Positions 1 through 7,710 of a DNA stretch of 64,000 bases are shown here, piece after piece. Below the pieces are notes generated by a model. The model was not told the origin of the DNA and made no database searches. It worked only from the letters and a program-made list of their open reading frames with translations. The position numbers were made by a program, and so were the translations under genes. Source of the DNA: an uncultured Bacteroidales bacterium (lineage in GTDB: Bacteria; Bacteroidota; Bacteroidia; Bacteroidales; P3); assembly GCA_900317285.1 (NCBI GenBank), contig ONGA01000006.1, forward strand, positions 1 to 64,000, given 5' to 3'. Each line of letters starts with the position of its first letter. Within the stretch, counting starts at the first letter, position 1.

Positions 1-290
1 TTAATCTCGCCGTCGGGGGTGAAGCAGTCTTTGTTGAGCTGGCGGAAGATGGCATAGGTGCTGTTGTGCTCTCTGATGGCGTGCCAATGAAGTCCAATGA
101 GGTGGGCCTCTTTCATGTAGGACGAGAGTTTGGAGACCATCGCGAAGTTGCTGCGGTGGGCCTGCTGTGCCTCGGTTTGCGGATTGGCCACAGAGGTGGG
201 CATGGAGCGCTCGCATTGCCGCCCATGCCAGGTGTAGTATATCTTGTTGCCGAGTTTGCCGCTCTCGGAATCGCCCTGTTTCCTTGCCAT
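1..290 (-). CDS. hypothetical protein, 5' part only (runs off window)
   Basis: The reading frame opens with ATG at 290 on the minus strand and stays open for 96 codons to the window edge, so the C-terminus is missing. The product starts MARKQGDSESGKLGN and contains the block NPQTEAQQAHRSNF followed by KEAHLIGLHWHA. This layout (a glycine-rich opening with a short beta strand, then RS.P....NP.TEAQ and an R-F stretch) resembles small Bacteroidetes proteins of the DUF6266-like type. That family link is from memory of the pattern and is tentative. No signal peptide or membrane segment is visible. Function unknown. Confidence 0.6.
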   Translation of the reverse strand, partial: MARKQGDSESGKLGNKIYYTWHGRQCERSMPTSVANPQTEAQQAHRSNFAMVSKLSSYMKEAHLIGLHWHAIREHNSTYAIFRQLNKDCFTPDGEI

Positions 291-714
291 AAATGCTGTG
301 TTTTAAGATAATAACGGCATAAGGACGGTTTTATTGTGCCACAGCTATACTGCAGGCAAGCAGTAGCCAAGGAGCAGGCATACTCTTGGCATACCCAGCG
401 GGTAAGTGTAGAGTGAGGGAAGGATATGCCTAGGGTATAGGATGGACGAAGGAACACCGAAGGTACACTGGCGGTACACCGGAGGTACTCCTTTGTTACC
501 ATAGACTTGGTATAGAGATGGTATAGGCTTAGTATAGGGATGGTACGGAATTGCTGATATAAATAACTTACTGATTCATATATTCTTCTAAAGAAGAATA
601 TATATTATAATAGACAGCACGGGAAGAGATGTAAGATATGTCGACTGAGCAATGGAGACATCAATCATAAAGAAGGGAAAGGTAGTTGTTTTAATTCTTT
701 ATGTCTATTTCTGT
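291..714. other. repeat-rich intergenic region
   Basis: No convincing gene. Between about 400 and 545 the DNA is built from degenerate short units such as GGTATAGG, GGTACACY and GGAGGTACTCC, giving a minisatellite-like texture. The style matches other intergenic regions of the window (42.49-42.6 kb, 35.6 kb). An A/T-rich palindrome lies at 578-603. Confidence 0.6.
578..603. repeat. A/T-rich perfect palindrome
   Basis: Two 12-bp arms (ATATATTCTTCT and its complement) are separated by AA. It lies in gene-free DNA between two minus-strand genes. It could be an operator or an insertion target; nothing next to it identifies its user. Confidence 0.5.
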
Positions 715-2235
715 TTAATTGATGATGACTACTTTCCGTGCCTGGCGGTCGCCGACCTTGACGAGGTAGACCCCAGGAGCTGAAAGGTGATAGGTGAAAG
801 GTGAAAGGTGAGAGGTGGCCAGCTGGCGGCCCATAATATCGTAGATGCCGATGATCTCGCCGTCCCGATTGTCGACACAGATATTGAGTCCGTTAATTTC
901 AATTTTCAATTCTGAATTTTCAATTTCTTCGATGCCCTGCTGGTTGAAGAAGTGGACGTGGAAGGTGAGCTCGGTGCCGTTCTCCCGGATGTTGGTTATC
1001 TCGAAGCTGGTCTCCGGCGTGCCGTCGGTGAGGTAGGGGTGCGGGTCGGTGGTGGGGCCGAAGGAGGTGCGGCCCGAAGCCTGGCTGAAACTAGCCATCA
1101 TGTGTGAACCGTCCACCGTGTCGATGTCGCTTCCCGGACGGAAGATCCAGTACTGGTGGGCCTGGGTGTGGAAATCGAAGAAAGCGTTGGCGAACATGCC
1201 GCTGTAGTCCATCGGCACCGTGTCGTTCCACCGGGCCACTATAAGACCGGTGCCGGGGAGGCCATCCTCGAAGAGGTCTTCCTGGCGGCGGTACTCGAAG
1301 AGGAACCACTGCGTGGTGTCAATGCTCGACTTGATATAATAGCAGTTTTGCGAGGGGCTGGAGCCTACGCTATGCAACGTGTAGTCACCATCGGCGGTAA
1401 TCTCCACCGGGTCGTCGGACACGTGGAGAATCTTGTTCTTGTAGATGGCGGCGGTATGCGTGGGGCCAAACGGATTGGTGGACATGATGTCCCAATAGCC
1501 CGCCGGCAAATAGTTGTGCCAGTTGATATAGTGGTACAAGTCGGGAAGATTCAGCGAATGGCCCATTTCATGACAGAAAACGCCGGCATCGAAGTAGCCA
1601 CCATCAGCGCCCTCGAACTCGAAGTTGAAGGTGTTGGGGAGCACGCCGTTTACCGTGACCGGGTGGTCGATAGAGTCGTGCGGAAAATACTCCATGTGGG
1701 GCCAGAGCATGGAAGCCCACTCGCCGGTGCCGCCCTTGACGATGAAGCTGACATTGTCGATGTCGCCGTCACCGTCGCCGTCGAGGATTACACTCTGGTC
1801 CACCAGTCCCAGCGAGTCAACATAGCGGAAAGCCCGCGCCTGCAGCTGCGCCTCGCGCATCGAGATACCCATGAATGGCTGTTCCTCGGGGAGGTAGCCG
1901 ACGGGGTTCTCCACGCTGTCGTATGGCTGGAAGTAGCAGCGCGGCATCGGGTCCTGATACGAGACAATAACACCGCCGTGGATATTGTTTGTGTAGACCG
2001 TATTATAATGGATGCGGCCGTAGGTCATGGCGTCGAAATAGTTATAGACGCTATGGTAGCCCGGCGTGTGGCCGTTGAACATCGAGTCGATGTCGGCGAA
2101 GGGGTGGTCAATTTCCTCGTCGTCGGCGAAGCGCAGGAAGATGACGAGGTTGGTGAGTTCCCGGCTCTGCGCCGCCAACCGGGTCGGAATTGCCGCCATC
2201 AGCATGACAGCCAGCGTGAGTAGTGCTTTCTTCAT
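715..2235 (-). CDS. secreted M6-type zinc metalloprotease with T9SS sorting domain
   Basis: This 506-residue exported protein starts with a signal peptide (MKKALLTLAVMLMAAIP..AAQ). The zinc-protease motif HEMGHSLNLPD lies at residues 222-232. The HExGHxxxxPD form is that of the M6/immune-inhibitor-A family, in which the two His residues and the Asp bind zinc and the Glu is catalytic. The last ~45 residues (GIYDIMGRQLA ... GVYLVKVGDRQARKVVI) are a type A type IX secretion sorting domain, so the enzyme should be exported across the outer membrane. Two low-complexity tracts sit in the coding DNA, at about 779-815 (AGGTGAA units) and 896-930 (TTTTCAATT units), just before and within the tail. Likely role: extracellular protein degradation. 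It is monocistronic as far as can be seen. Confidence 0.9.
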   Translation of the reverse strand: MKKALLTLAVMLMAAIPTRLAAQSRELTNLVIFLRFADDEEIDHPFADIDSMFNGHTPGYHSVYNYFDAMTYGRIHYNTVYTNNIHGGVIVSYQDPMPRCYFQPYDSVENPVGYLPEEQPFMGISMREAQLQARAFRYVDSLGLVDQSVILDGDGDGDIDNVSFIVKGGTGEWASMLWPHMEYFPHDSIDHPVTVNGVLPNTFNFEFEGADGGYFDAGVFCHEMGHSLNLPDLYHYINWHNYLPAGYWDIMSTNPFGPTHTAAIYKNKILHVSDDPVEITADGDYTLHSVGSSPSQNCYYIKSSIDTTQWFLFEYRRQEDLFEDGLPGTGLIVARWNDTVPMDYSGMFANAFFDFHTQAHQYWIFRPGSDIDTVDGSHMMASFSQASGRTSFGPTTDPHPYLTDGTPETSFEITNIRENGTELTFHVHFFNQQGIEEIENSELKIEINGLNICVDNRDGEIIGIYDIMGRQLATSHLSPFTYHLSAPGVYLVKVGDRQARKVVIIN

Positions 2236-2327
2236 TGTGTTACCTATGAATATAAACTAATATAGTGGGAAACGAGGAATCCTGCTTTTTATTATAGAGG
2301 CGCGTCGAAGTCCCGCAAAGAAAAAGA

Positions 2328-2355
2328 AAGGGTGCCCGATAAGGGGCACCCTTTG
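2328..2355. terminator. hairpin, terminator-like, resembles the EF-G terminator
   Basis: Inverted arms AAAGGGTGCCC / GGGCACCCTTT lie close together next to a purine-rich flank. The hairpin closely resembles the one downstream of the EF-G gene at 13415-13442 and sits beyond a fossil of that gene's end (2405-2437). Confidence 0.6.
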
Positions 2356-2404
2356 CCATTGTTGGTTTTGCGTAGCTTTATTGCCCAGCGAGGGCACTCG
2401 CCGG

Positions 2405-2437
2405 TTACTCTTCCTCGGCGGCAGCTTCCTCGTAGGC
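2405..2437 (-). pseudogene. fossil of an elongation factor G 3' end
   Basis: On the minus strand this encodes AYEEAAAEEE followed by a stop. That is exactly the C-terminus of the EF-G paralogue at 13511-15643. Over 31 bases the DNA differs from that gene at a single position. Nothing upstream in this frame continues the gene. It is a short scar of a duplicated or deleted EF-G copy, or of recombination at that gene's tail. Confidence 0.65.
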
Positions 2438-2473
2438 CTACAGCCAACGGTTAAGCCCCGCAGCATTATCAGC

Positions 2474-2500
2474 AAAGGACGGCCCCATCGGGTGTCCTTT
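2474..2500. terminator. second EF-G-like hairpin
   Basis: Arms AAAGGAC / GTCCTTT enclose GGCCCCATCGG. Read on the minus strand the whole element resembles the EF-G terminator at 13415-13442. It lies between the end of the TPR-retropepsin gene and the EF-G fossil, so it may terminate that gene. Confidence 0.5.
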
Positions 2501-2564
2501 TATGCCATTCATTATTTCTTTGCTTAACGCCATTTTTTTGAAACACATAATATTCTTCACTTTA

Positions 2565-4616
2565 TTATTTAACTGTAGGATAGGTTATTTTTATCGCCTG
2601 CTGGAGATTGTCAATCTCTATCTTGCCAATACGGCTGAGTGCAGATTGTCCGAGAAGCAATGGTGCAGCTTGACCTTTCACAACACTGGCGTGAACATTC
2701 TCTAACTCAAGTTCTCCAATGGTTATTTTCTTAAGATTGACTACTGTACCAGCAACGATATCGCCTGAGGCGGTACGATAGGTTTTGCTGCCTATAACGT
2801 CTTTGTCTGACAAGTAGCCATTCTTTAACATAAAGGCAGCCTCAACGGACGAGATAGTAATGTCGCTTGCTCCCGTGTCGAATATGAAGTATAGCGGTAG
2901 CCCATTGACTGTACATTTCACCTCATTTACACCATTACGATGGTTGAATGGAATGTTAGTTGTCCGTTGAACATACTGAATGGAATGCTTTCCATTTTTT
3001 GCATTATCGCGGTTTTGATTCTTTCTATACGTCTCTATAAGTTGTTTGAATTCTTTCTCGTTACGAATATTGTCCATATCATCGTCCTTCTCTATATGTG
3101 TAAATCGGTTATATCCATGTTCAAGTGCCAGCCGTAGGTAGTTTATCGCCTGTTCTTTATCACCCATCAGAGAGTAAAGGCAAGCGGCATCATACAGGTT
3201 CCCCACATAATCATAACGTAGTACGGTGTCAAGTAACCGAATTGCATTGACATCATCACCCAGGTAATGATAAGCGAAGTGCGCGCACGACAGTTCCTCC
3301 ATATCAGTAGTATCCATATCAATACAACGGCTAAAGTCTTTCTGTGCTGCTGTCATATTGCCAAGTTTTCTATAGGCGCATCCTCTGACGAGATAGTTGT
3401 AGGCGTAGGTGGGATCAAGTGTGATGCTGGCCGTAAGGTCCTCAATAGCACCGTTAACATCGCCATAGAGATCTTTAAACCAACCACGCTCATGATAATA
3501 CCACGCGTTATCTGGTTCTTGTTCAATACAGTATTCTATCTCTTTGAACAATGCCTCACGTTTATTTAATTCGTAGTAGATACCATATCTTCTTTCACGG
3601 TACTCCAAATCATTAGGAACTAATTCAATGGCAATATTGATATTTTGCAGCGCATCGTTGTATTTCCCCATTTTTTGGTAGCAGCGAGCCGCTGCATCGT
3701 ACAAAGCGGCATCTTTATCTTTCGCTATGGCTTGGCCATAATACTCAATAGCTGAATCATATCTTTCGGCATCCTCCGACACAACTCCCAGACAGTAGAA
3801 CCAATATGGATTGTTGGGTTCCATGTTCAGTTGTACCTTCAGACGGCTAACGATGGTCGCATACGACGAGTCGCCAAGTTCTCGCATGTGCCGGAACGCT
3901 TTGTCTCCACCATCAATACTGAGGGAAGTGACCACATCCGCAGCTGCTTCTTCAAATCGTCCGAGGGCGATATACGACTCTGCCCTGAAAGCATACGCTA
4001 CGGAGTAATCATTCTGCAATTCAATGGCTTTGTTATACAATTCTACCGCATCTTCATGATGTCCTTGCATCTTGGCGTTCCGCCCCATTGCGACATAGCC
4101 TAAAGGCTCACCTGGCTTTATGCGTATGCATTCCTTAAAATCTTTATCGGAAAGGTCATATTGTTTTCGACCGTAATGAAACTCGCCACGTTGATAAAAA
4201 CGTCCGGCGTTGTCTGGCTCTGCTTTTACAGCAGCGTTGTAATCAGCTAACGCCTTATCGTATTGCTCAAGATGATTGTATGCCGCAGCACGCGAAGCAT
4301 AGGCAAATCCGACATACTCTTTATCTTTCTTCGGAAGGTGTTCCAGCGCCGTAGTAGCATGAGCGATAGCATTCCCATACTCCTCGTTGATGACATCTGC
4401 CCAAGCGAGTTGAGCAAATGCATAGCCATTTTCTGGGTTAGCATCGATCTCTTTCCCTATCCAGTATGTCATCTCGGCAATATCCTCTTTTTCCAGAGCC
4501 TCCATAGCCCGCGACATATTTGCCGTATTCATCCCTTCGCGCTCCAGTTCCTTTTCGCTATTATTACATGACAGCAATAAGGTTGAGAGCAACATAATTA
4601 AAATGGTTCTTTTCAT
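2565..4616 (-). CDS. TPR lipoprotein with C-terminal retropepsin-like aspartic protease domain
   Basis: Start chosen at MKRTILIMLLSTLLLSC, which gives a clean lipobox with the lipidated Cys at residue 17; an upstream Met (4631) is possible. The length is 683 residues. Residues ~30-540 are a long array of tetratricopeptide repeats (for example AYAFRAESYIALGRFEEAA). Residues ~560-683 are a single retropepsin-like domain: FIFDTGASDITIS with catalytic Asp580, and LLLGQSALSRIGKIEID near the end, the hydrophobic-Gly signature of clan AA. Retropepsins act as dimers of one Asp each, so TPR-driven assembly could control activity (inference). Membrane-anchored in the periplasm or on the surface. It is the last gene of an all-minus-strand block. 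Confidence 0.8.
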   Translation of the reverse strand: MKRTILIMLLSTLLLSCNNSEKELEREGMNTANMSRAMEALEKEDIAEMTYWIGKEIDANPENGYAFAQLAWADVINEEYGNAIAHATTALEHLPKKDKEYVGFAYASRAAAYNHLEQYDKALADYNAAVKAEPDNAGRFYQRGEFHYGRKQYDLSDKDFKECIRIKPGEPLGYVAMGRNAKMQGHHEDAVELYNKAIELQNDYSVAYAFRAESYIALGRFEEAAADVVTSLSIDGGDKAFRHMRELGDSSYATIVSRLKVQLNMEPNNPYWFYCLGVVSEDAERYDSAIEYYGQAIAKDKDAALYDAAARCYQKMGKYNDALQNINIAIELVPNDLEYRERRYGIYYELNKREALFKEIEYCIEQEPDNAWYYHERGWFKDLYGDVNGAIEDLTASITLDPTYAYNYLVRGCAYRKLGNMTAAQKDFSRCIDMDTTDMEELSCAHFAYHYLGDDVNAIRLLDTVLRYDYVGNLYDAACLYSLMGDKEQAINYLRLALEHGYNRFTHIEKDDDMDNIRNEKEFKQLIETYRKNQNRDNAKNGKHSIQYVQRTTNIPFNHRNGVNEVKCTVNGLPLYFIFDTGASDITISSVEAAFMLKNGYLSDKDVIGSKTYRTASGDIVAGTVVNLKKITIGELELENVHASVVKGQAAPLLLGQSALSRIGKIEIDNLQQAIKITYPTVK

Positions 4617-4652
4617 TTTTGATTCCTCCATGTTTATTGTTTGTTTCTGTTA

Positions 4653-4853
4653 TTATTGTTCCACAGGTATTTCTTCATTATTCAGTTTAATCTTCTCGTG
4701 GTATTTCGCTCTCCGGCGAATAGCGAGGATAATCATTGGCCAGGCAATAAGGGTAGCGACGATGTCAATCATCCAGCTGGCGGCACTCTCATTGTACTCA
4801 ACCTTATTGTTGAACTCCTGTATTTTCTCCGGTGTCAAATTTTCTTTTTTCAT
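4653..4853 (-). CDS. small single-pass membrane protein
   Basis: A 66-residue product starting MKKENLTPEKIQEFNN. An amphipathic N-terminus is followed by one membrane segment (about residues 29-45, WMIDIVATLIAWPMIILAI), then RRR and a charged tail. The upstream ATG at 4889 would place the start inside the previous small gene; the later Met is preferred. It sits 21 bp upstream of the TPR-retropepsin gene's first possible start. Function unknown. The positive-inside pattern suggests a cytoplasmic C-terminus. Confidence 0.55.
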   Translation of the reverse strand: MKKENLTPEKIQEFNNKVEYNESAASWMIDIVATLIAWPMIILAIRRRAKYHEKIKLNNEEIPVEQ

Positions 4854-4866
4854 AATCCATGTGTTT

Positions 4867-5034
4867 TTATTGTTCTTTATCATCTTCATTGTTTTTCTTT
4901 CGATTGGCGAAATACAGCAGGGTTATCCCCACACCAAGCCAGAATATAGGTCCAAAGACACTATGGCCGGCAGATGCTGCCCCCAACAATGAGAGACCTC
5001 CCAGAACGACAAGTATCCATCCTGCTATCTTCAT
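4867..5034 (-). CDS. small two-pass membrane protein
   Basis: A 55-residue ORF: MKIAGWILVVLGGLSLLGAA, a short loop SAGHSVFG, a second hydrophobic segment PIFWLGVGITLLYFA, then a charged tail NRKKNNEDDKEQ. Two tightly spaced helices with a glycine-rich turn make a hairpin membrane protein plausible. It lies 3 bp after the stop of the next small gene upstream and just before the 66-residue gene, so the three tiny genes look co-transcribed. No family recognised. Confidence 0.5.
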   Translation of the reverse strand: MKIAGWILVVLGGLSLLGAASAGHSVFGPIFWLGVGITLLYFANRKKNNEDDKEQ

Positions 5035-5037
5035 GGT

Positions 5038-5226
5038 TCAGTCCTCCTTTTCTTTAGGTTCAACATTCTCTATCTTCTTCGAGCATAGCACCGCTATCAA
5101 GCCTATTACGACATTGAATAATGAGATGGCGAACGCCAGCCCAAAACCGATTTTCCGTTTGCGGCCCATGCAGCCGACACCATACGCGAGACTTACCGCG
5201 ATTGCTAATAAAATGATTGTTTCCAT
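5038..5226 (-). CDS. small two-pass membrane protein
   Basis: A 62-residue product METIILLAIAVSLAYGVGCM, loop GRKRKIGFG, second helix LAFAISLFNVVIGLIAVLC, tail SKKIENVEPKEKED. An earlier in-frame ATG at 5250 adds MKQTNNKK. The basic loop and acidic-basic tail suggest both ends face the same side. It is the first of three tiny membrane-protein genes between the helicase and the TPR-retropepsin lipoprotein. Function unknown. Confidence 0.5.
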   Translation of the reverse strand: METIILLAIAVSLAYGVGCMGRKRKIGFGLAFAISLFNVVIGLIAVLCSKKIENVEPKEKED

Positions 5227-5277
5227 TTTCTTGTTGTTTGTTTGTTTCAATTCTTAGTGACAAAAAGAAATAAAAGG

Positions 5278-7350
5278 TTAACAAGCTGCTGATCTTATTT
5301 TGCGAATTTTCTGAGAAAACTGTCTGAACAATGCCGTGTTTTGATCCGAGTCCTCAAGCATTTTCTTGAAATCGTCATCAGAAACCGTTGCATCATTAAA
5401 GGCGTTTACCAAGTCATTCTCATCTTCCACATCATCTTTCTCAATAGTTATACCGTTTGCAAGAGCCTCTTTGCGAATCATTGAGAATGCAGGCAAATAA
5501 CCGGGAACAAGTTTAAGAAGTCGCTTGCAAATGCTGATGTTGGGTTTGCTCATTTGATCATTGAGTTCCGCCACAAAGAGATACTGCTTCATGTCCACAA
5601 CGACACTTTCATCCGTTTCCATTACGCCTTTAAATATCTGTTGTACCATATTCATTTCACATACCTCCTCGTATCGTCCTAACCGTTGCAGAGCTTTTCC
5701 TTTGACGAACATCGCCTCTGGGCAAGCACGACGGTCGAGTACCATGTTGGCATACCCAACAGCCTCCTCCATACGATTTCCGTATAAGCAGATTATGGCG
5801 TTCAGAAAATTACACGTCGTACTGCAGTCCTTCAGTGGAGAGATGCCGTCGGTCATTCCCATCAGACATTTATCGTCCAGCATCACATCATACATTTTTT
5901 TAGCCATCAGGGCAGCGTTGCGATAGTCGCCAGCCTTCATCATTTCAAGGCTGCGGTGCATGCATACTTTGGCAGCACCATTGTAGTCTCTCTTTTGCAA
6001 ACATTTGTAAAGCATCTGGCCAAACAATAGTTCCTCATCAATAACAGCCATATTGTTGAACGAGTTGGAATAGGCTTTGATTTCGGCGTTCTGTATTATA
6101 TGGTGACGTTGCAGCTTATTGCTGATGGTGAGACCTTCCAGCGTCCGCATACGACTCACAGCAACGTATGTCTGACCGGGGGCGAAGGTGCCGCGAGTAA
6201 GATCAAGATGCATACGGTCGAATGTCATTCCCTGTGATTTATGGATAGTAATGGCCCACGCCAGCTTCAAAGGGTATTGGGTAAAGGTTCCCACCTCTTC
6301 ACTCTCCACTTTACCTGTCTCCTCATTATATACGCTTTCGTAGCTAGCCCATACCATTTTCTTCATGGCGATTTGTTTACCGTTCTTCAGGCGAACCTGT
6401 ATTCCTGTTTCGTCAAGTTTTGATACAATAGCTATGGTTCCGTTCACACATTCCAGCGAAAAATCATTGCGACATATAATCACTTGTGCCCCCTCTTTGA
6501 GTCTCAGTTGCATGGGTACAGGAGAGTCACTCATTCGGAAATCTCCGTCTATTTCTCCTTCATAGCAGTATTCTTCGGCCTCAATATCGACAAGCTTCAT
6601 GTTGTTGATGTTGTCTGCCACCTTGTTATATGCTGTCAGCGTGACGGCATAGTTGCCAACAGCATCGTCGCTGCTCACGTGGCGGTTTAGCGTTGCTAAA
6701 TCAGTATCGGTATTCTCACCCAAGCGCATACGGTCCAATATTTCCAGGAATTCTGTATCATTTTGGCGGTACACCTTCAAAAATTCAATCATAGGAAGGT
6801 TGATGCGCTTCATCACATTGGCTTTGTAGAAGTATGGCGTTCCGTTGCCGTACAACTTGCATAGCAACTCTTCGTCGGCAGAACCGCTCTTCACCACTGG
6901 CGGCAGCTGGAAGAGGTCGCCTACGAAGATCATCTGTTTGCCCCCAAACGGCAGATGGTTTTGCATCAGATGACGAAGAACTCGGTCGATGGCATCCACC
7001 CAGTCGCATCTCACCATCGAAGCCTCGTCTATAATTATTGAGTCTACCCTTGTCAATAGGTCTCGATGATCATCATTTACTTTCGGCCAGTCCTTCAGCC
7101 CCATAGCCGTAAACGGAAGTCCGAAAAATGAGTGAAGTGTCAGCCCTTTGACATTCATTGCGGCAATGCCAGTAGGAGCCAGCACCAAGAAATTCTTCTT
7201 GATGAGCTTTTGAATACCCTTAATGAAAGTGGTCTTACCGGTACCGGCCTTACCAGTGATAAAGAGGCTGGTGTTGGTATTTTCTACGAGGTCGAAAGCC
7301 TTCTGTTGTTCGACATTCGTCGAGTCAATCTTGAATTCTGTGTTCTCCAT
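5278..7350 (-). CDS. Pif1/RecD-like superfamily 1 DNA helicase
   Basis: This 690-residue protein has the SF1B helicase motifs in order. These are the Walker A motif GKAGTGKTT (33-41), APTGIAAMNVKG with TLHSFFGLPF (motif Ia region), Walker B IDEAS (107-111), GDLFQLPPVV (motif III), and near the middle TIHKSQGMTFDRM and YVAVSRMRTLEGL (motifs V and VI). This is the arrangement of Pif1-type 5'-3' helicases. The C-terminal third after about residue 450 (KCLQKRDYNGAAKVCMHRS...) looks helical and TPR-like rather than helicase. ATP-dependent DNA unwinding is expected. A 22-bp inverted repeat ends 3 bp upstream of the start codon. It may belong to the accessory block or be an independent transcription unit. 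Confidence 0.88.
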   Translation of the reverse strand: MENTEFKIDSTNVEQQKAFDLVENTNTSLFITGKAGTGKTTFIKGIQKLIKKNFLVLAPTGIAAMNVKGLTLHSFFGLPFTAMGLKDWPKVNDDHRDLLTRVDSIIIDEASMVRCDWVDAIDRVLRHLMQNHLPFGGKQMIFVGDLFQLPPVVKSGSADEELLCKLYGNGTPYFYKANVMKRINLPMIEFLKVYRQNDTEFLEILDRMRLGENTDTDLATLNRHVSSDDAVGNYAVTLTAYNKVADNINNMKLVDIEAEEYCYEGEIDGDFRMSDSPVPMQLRLKEGAQVIICRNDFSLECVNGTIAIVSKLDETGIQVRLKNGKQIAMKKMVWASYESVYNEETGKVESEEVGTFTQYPLKLAWAITIHKSQGMTFDRMHLDLTRGTFAPGQTYVAVSRMRTLEGLTISNKLQRHHIIQNAEIKAYSNSFNNMAVIDEELLFGQMLYKCLQKRDYNGAAKVCMHRSLEMMKAGDYRNAALMAKKMYDVMLDDKCLMGMTDGISPLKDCSTTCNFLNAIICLYGNRMEEAVGYANMVLDRRACPEAMFVKGKALQRLGRYEEVCEMNMVQQIFKGVMETDESVVVDMKQYLFVAELNDQMSKPNISICKRLLKLVPGYLPAFSMIRKEALANGITIEKDDVEDENDLVNAFNDATVSDDDFKKMLEDSDQNTALFRQFSQKIRKIRSAAC

Positions 7351-7353
7351 AAT

Positions 7354-7408
7354 GTTAACCTTTTGCTTGTTTCTGCTCTTTTATGTCAGAAACAAACAAA
7401 AGGTTAAC
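7354..7408. repeat. 22-bp inverted repeat directly upstream of the helicase start
   Basis: Arms 7354-7375 and 7387-7408 match at 21 of 22 positions around an 11-base loop; each arm ends in GTTAAC. As RNA it would form a long hairpin whose base is 3 nt from the helicase start codon, so it could control translation or terminate upstream transcription. The arm end AAAAGGTTAACA recurs at about 5272-5283 at the other end of the gene. Confidence 0.75.
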
Positions 7409-7416
7409 AAAGAACA

Positions 7417-7626
7417 CTACTTTTTTTCTAGAATACCCATCCAATGATCCACATCATCATTAGAATTAATGTAAATCCACTTCACATTACTCTTTGAATC
7501 ATAATAATCTACAGGCTTACCATTCGAATTGTAACCAGTATAGTTCGCAGCTTCAAGATCATTAATACTATTATTCATGGCTAAAAGTGATTTAATTTGT
7601 TTAACATTAAAACATTTAACATACAA
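7417..7626 (-). CDS. hypothetical small protein
   Basis: A 69-residue ORF in AT-rich DNA between the CHAT gene and the helicase. Product MYVKCFNVKQIKSLLAMNN ... WIYINSNDDVDHWMGILEKK is hydrophilic with no signal peptide or membrane segment. A later start (MNNSINDLE) is possible. The composition (rich in N, D, Y, K) is like the neighbouring accessory genes. It could be the remnant of a larger gene. No family recognised. Confidence 0.35.
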   Translation of the reverse strand: MYVKCFNVKQIKSLLAMNNSINDLEAANYTGYNSNGKPVDYYDSKSNVKWIYINSNDDVDHWMGILEKK

Positions 7627-7710
7627 TGCATCATGATATTATTTTCATAATGCTGCTGCGAAATTATAAAAAAAGAAAGGAGCGAAAAAAAATATTTTAC
7701 TTGACACCTT

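Noticed and set aside
113-502. 129-codon minus-strand ORF over the repeat region
   Set aside because: It overlaps the better supported gene starting at 290 in a different frame and consists of minisatellite DNA.
2257-2475. 72-codon minus-strand ORF
   Set aside because: It runs through a terminator hairpin and the EF-G fossil in another frame; no independent support.
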